The notes below the pieces were generated by a model. The model had not been told where the DNA came from and made no database searches. It worked only from the letters and a program-made list of their open reading frames with translations. Shown here piece after piece: positions 38,913 through 41,247 of a DNA stretch of 41,247 nt. Position 1 is the first letter of the stretch, and each line of letters opens with the position of its first letter. The stretch covers positions 1 through 41,247 of the forward strand of contig JAJDNC010000050.1 of NCBI GenBank assembly GCA_022340865.1, given 5' to 3'. This stretch comes from Gemmatimonadota bacterium (GTDB lineage Bacteria > Gemmatimonadota > Gemmatimonadetes > Longimicrobiales > Gaopeijiaceae). The position numbers were made by a program, and so were the translations under genes.

Positions 38913-40973
38913 ATGAAGACACAGGTAGCGGTGCTTGCAGGCGTGCTGGCGCTGTTCGCGATGGCGCCGGGAGCGCGCGCGCAGAGCGGGATGCGGGCGG
39001 AGGACACGTTCCAGCCGCTGGACGTGTTCCAGCTGGAGTGGGCGTCGGATCCCGAGATCTCACCCGACGGGCGACAGGTCGTGTTCGTGCGCCAGGGCTA
39101 CGACATCATGAAGGACGACACGCGCTCGGCCCTGTGGATCATGAACGTGGACGGCACGGGGATGCGAGCCCTGGGCAGCGGAGACCAGAGCTACGGATCG
39201 CCCCGCTGGTCTCCGGACGGTGGACGGCTGCTGTTCGTGTCGAACAAGGGCGGCTCCAGGCAGCTCTGGATGCGCTGGATGGACACCGGACAGGAGGCGG
39301 AGCTCACGCACCTGGCCGATCAGTCTCCGAGCGGCATCACCTGGTCTCCCGACGGCAAGTGGATCGCGCTCACGATGTTCGTGGCGCAGGCGCAGAAGCC
39401 CATGATCACGATGCCCCCCGAGCCCAAGGGCGCCGACTGGGGCCCGCCGTGGAGGGTCATCGACCGGCTGCACTACCGCCAGGATGAGATCGGCTGGCTG
39501 CCGCGGGGCTACACCCACGTCTTCGTGCTGCCTGCCGAGGGCGGCACGCCTCGCCAGATCACGTTCGGCGACTACAACGACGGGTCGCCCGCATGGTCGG
39601 CGGACGGCAAGTCGCTGTTCTTCGTCTCCGACCGGCACGAGGACTGGCAGTACGACCCGGCGAACTCCGAGATCTACGAGGTGTCGCTTGCCGGGGGTGA
39701 GCCGCACGCCCTCACGAGCCGACAGGGACCCGACAACGAGCCGACGGTGTCGCCCGACGGGCGGCTCATCGCCTACACGGGCTACGACGACAAGTACGTG
39801 GGCTATCAGGTCACGCATCTGTACGTCATGAACCGAGACGGCAGCGGCAAGCGCGAGGTGGCGGGGAGCTTCGACCGCGACTTCCGCGGCCTGAGCTGGA
39901 GCCGGGACGGCAAGGGACTCTTCTTCCAGTACGACGATCAGGGCGACACCAAGATCGGCTACGTGGACGTGTCCACCGGAAAGGTCACGAAGCTCGCCGA
40001 CCACGTGGGAGGCCTCTCCATCGGCCGGCCCTACGGCGGCGGCTCGTACTCGGTATCCAACACCGGCGTATACGCCTTCACCCACAGCCTGCCGGACCAC
40101 CCCGCGGACGTAGCCGTGGGGAGCCAGGGGCGGCCGGAACGCCGGATCACCTATCTGAACGCCGACCTCCTCGACCACAAGACGCTGGCGACGTCGGAGG
40201 AGATCCACTTCAAGTCGTCGTACGACGGGCGGGACATCCAGGGATGGATCCTCAAGCCGCCCCACTTCGACCCGTCCCACAAGTATCCGCTCATTCTCGA
40301 GATCCACGGCGGTCCCTTCGCCAACTACGGTGACCGCTTCGCCGCCGAGGACCAGCTCTACGCGGCTCCCGGCAATGTCGTCCTCTACCTGAACCCGCGG
40401 GGGAGCACCAGCTACGGTGCGGAGTTCGGGAACCTCATCGACCGCGACTACCCGGACCACGACTTCGACGACCTGATGTCCGGCGTGGACGCCGTGGTGG
40501 CCAAGGGATACGTGGACCCGAGCCGGCTCTACGTAACCGGGGGCAGCGGCGGCGGCGTGCTCACCGCCTGGATCGTGGGCCACACGGACCGCTTCAAGGC
40601 CGCGGTGGTGCAGAAGCCGGTGATCAACTGGTACAGCTTCGTCCTCAACTCCGACGAGATCCCCTTCTTCTACAAGTACTGGATGCCGGGCCTGCCCTGG
40701 GACAACCTCCAGAAGTACATGGCGCGCTCGCCCATCAGCTACGCCGGCAACGTGAAGACGCCGACCATGCTGATCACGGGCGAGGAGGACCATCGCACGC
40801 CCACCGACGAGGCCGAGCAGTTCTATGGGGCGCTGAAGATCCGCAAGGTCCCCACGGTGATGGTGAAGGTCCCGGACTCCGGGCACGAGATCTCTCTCAA
40901 GCCGAGCAACCTCGTCGAGAAGACCGTGTACGTGCTGGCCTGGTTCCGGAAGTGGGGGATGTCCGGCGGCTGA
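38913..40973 (+). CDS. Exported S9-family peptidase (acylaminoacyl-peptidase type)
   Basis: The 686-residue serine peptidase has a signal peptide (MKTQVAVLAGVLALFA ending ARAQ). A beta-propeller with PD40/WD40-like repeats follows (PEISPDGRQVVFVRQG, SPRWSPDGGRLLFVS, TWSPDGKWIALT, AWSADGKSLFFVS, LSWSRDGKGLFFQ), and then an alpha/beta hydrolase domain. The catalytic triad is S545 in GGSGGGVLTAW, D626 in GEEDHRTP and H658 in DSGHEIS. Such enzymes cut short peptides in the periplasm or outside. The ATG at 38913 gives the signal peptide. It ends six bases before the stop of a convergent gene. Confidence 0.94.
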   Translation: MKTQVAVLAGVLALFAMAPGARAQSGMRAEDTFQPLDVFQLEWASDPEISPDGRQVVFVRQGYDIMKDDTRSALWIMNVDGTGMRALGSGDQSYGSPRWSPDGGRLLFVSNKGGSRQLWMRWMDTGQEAELTHLADQSPSGITWSPDGKWIALTMFVAQAQKPMITMPPEPKGADWGPPWRVIDRLHYRQDEIGWLPRGYTHVFVLPAEGGTPRQITFGDYNDGSPAWSADGKSLFFVSDRHEDWQYDPANSEIYEVSLAGGEPHALTSRQGPDNEPTVSPDGRLIAYTGYDDKYVGYQVTHLYVMNRDGSGKREVAGSFDRDFRGLSWSRDGKGLFFQYDDQGDTKIGYVDVSTGKVTKLADHVGGLSIGRPYGGGSYSVSNTGVYAFTHSLPDHPADVAVGSQGRPERRITYLNADLLDHKTLATSEEIHFKSSYDGRDIQGWILKPPHFDPSHKYPLILEIHGGPFANYGDRFAAEDQLYAAPGNVVLYLNPRGSTSYGAEFGNLIDRDYPDHDFDDLMSGVDAVVAKGYVDPSRLYVTGGSGGGVLTAWIVGHTDRFKAAVVQKPVINWYSFVLNSDEIPFFYKYWMPGLPWDNLQKYMARSPISYAGNVKTPTMLITGEEDHRTPTDEAEQFYGALKIRKVPTVMVKVPDSGHEISLKPSNLVEKTVYVLAWFRKWGMSGG

Positions 40974-40979
40974 TCCCCG

Positions 40980-41247
40980 TCAGCGCGGTCGGTGACCTCC
41001 TGCGGGAACCGGTACGCCCAGCTCCCGGGCCTGGCCTGCCAGCCGGGCGTCGGAGGGAAAGCGCGCGAGACCCGCGCGCACGGCGGCGCGCGCTTCGTCC
41101 AGGCGCCCGAGCTGGATGAGGCTCTGGGTGAGATAGACGTCCCGGGCGGGATCGAGCGGCGGCACGCCGGATACCTCGTCGTAGGCTTCCTTGGAGCGTC
41201 CGGCCAGAAGGAGGCCCCTGACGTAGCCCAGGCGGAGCTGGAGGTCG
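40980..41247 (-). CDS. C-terminus of a TPR-like protein (5' end outside window)
   Basis: At least 88 codons are open to the right edge, so the start is missing. The visible part has helical repeats of TPR style: GYVRGLLLAGRSKEAYDEVS, then PARDVYLTQSLIQLGRLDEA and VRAGLARFPSDARLAGQARE. It ends GGHRPR. An internal GTG at 41165 could only start a small piece and is unlikely. The function cannot be told from this fragment. It converges with the S9 peptidase. Confidence 0.7.
   Translation of the reverse strand, partial: DLQLRLGYVRGLLLAGRSKEAYDEVSGVPPLDPARDVYLTQSLIQLGRLDEARAAVRAGLARFPSDARLAGQARELGVPVPAGGHRPR

Noticed and set aside
39060..40886. Long open frame on the minus strand opposite the S9 peptidase
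   Set aside because: Antisense shadow of a gene with a complete catalytic triad; no start context or motif.
1..41247. Mobile elements, CRISPR arrays, tRNA or rRNA genes
   Set aside because: Reading both strands I saw no transposase or integrase motifs, no regularly spaced repeats and no T-loop or rRNA-like segments.

Overview
The window is a GC-rich, gene-dense stretch of an ordinary bacterial chromosome. The mix of genes suggests a member of the Gemmatimonadota or a close relative. Pointers are BTAD-type regulators, secreted zinc metalloprotease and S9 peptidase families, a six-bladed-propeller lipoprotein, many GTG/TTG starts, and short genes coupled by ATGA/GTGA overlaps. This placement is inference; there is no rRNA or marker gene to prove it. 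I see no transposase, integrase, phage gene, CRISPR array, tRNA or rRNA.

Layout. 1-3175: a partial BTAD/AAA-ATPase regulator and an AraC-type regulator, both on the minus strand. 3176-5359: a TetR regulator facing an arsenic module made of a Cys-rich MarR regulator and arsenite methyltransferase ArsM; the same GTTG-N7-CAAC dyad stands before both genes of the module. 5615-9844: a TMEM175-like channel, a large exported metalloprotease and a DsbA-like lipoprotein. 9931-12471: a compact minus-strand operon of three genes: a membrane-anchored HTH/zinc-ribbon protein, an RDD membrane protein with a large insertion, and an HD-domain protein. 12640-15985: a plus-strand run with a COG2945 hydrolase, a small coiled-coil protein, a cobalamin adenosyltransferase, a hydrolase lacking its nucleophile serine, a degenerate RelA/SpoT-like HD protein and a 7Fe ferredoxin. 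16179-20135: a one-TM small protein, an M20 peptidase, a DUF1707/LiaF-like protein, an arginase and a DoxX protein. 20216-21792: a decayed dienelactone hydrolase, a secreted unknown and a bacilliredoxin.

21896-26044 is the metabolic centrepiece: a three-subunit molybdenum hydroxylase in small-large-medium order. Its FAD subunit carries the Cys-rich insertion that marks the 4-hydroxybenzoyl-CoA reductase group, and an acyl-CoA thioesterase and a thiolase lie 2-4 kb downstream. 26157-36558 continues with a hydrolase, a PH-like membrane protein, the thioesterase and thiolase, beta-carbonic anhydrase with a coupled GNAT enzyme, a propeller lipoprotein, a methyltransferase, a four-EF-hand protein, a zinc-type dehydrogenase and a DadA-like flavoenzyme. 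36661-41247 holds an alkylguanine methyltransferase, SufU, a second BTAD regulator, a DUF1059 protein, an S9 peptidase and a TPR-like fragment cut by the window edge.

The strongest candidates for something undescribed are the MarR-ArsM arsenic circuit with its shared operator, the HTH/zinc-ribbon-RDD-HD membrane operon, the catalytically degraded pair behind the cobalamin adenosyltransferase, and the hydroxybenzoyl-CoA-reductase-like enzyme in this setting.
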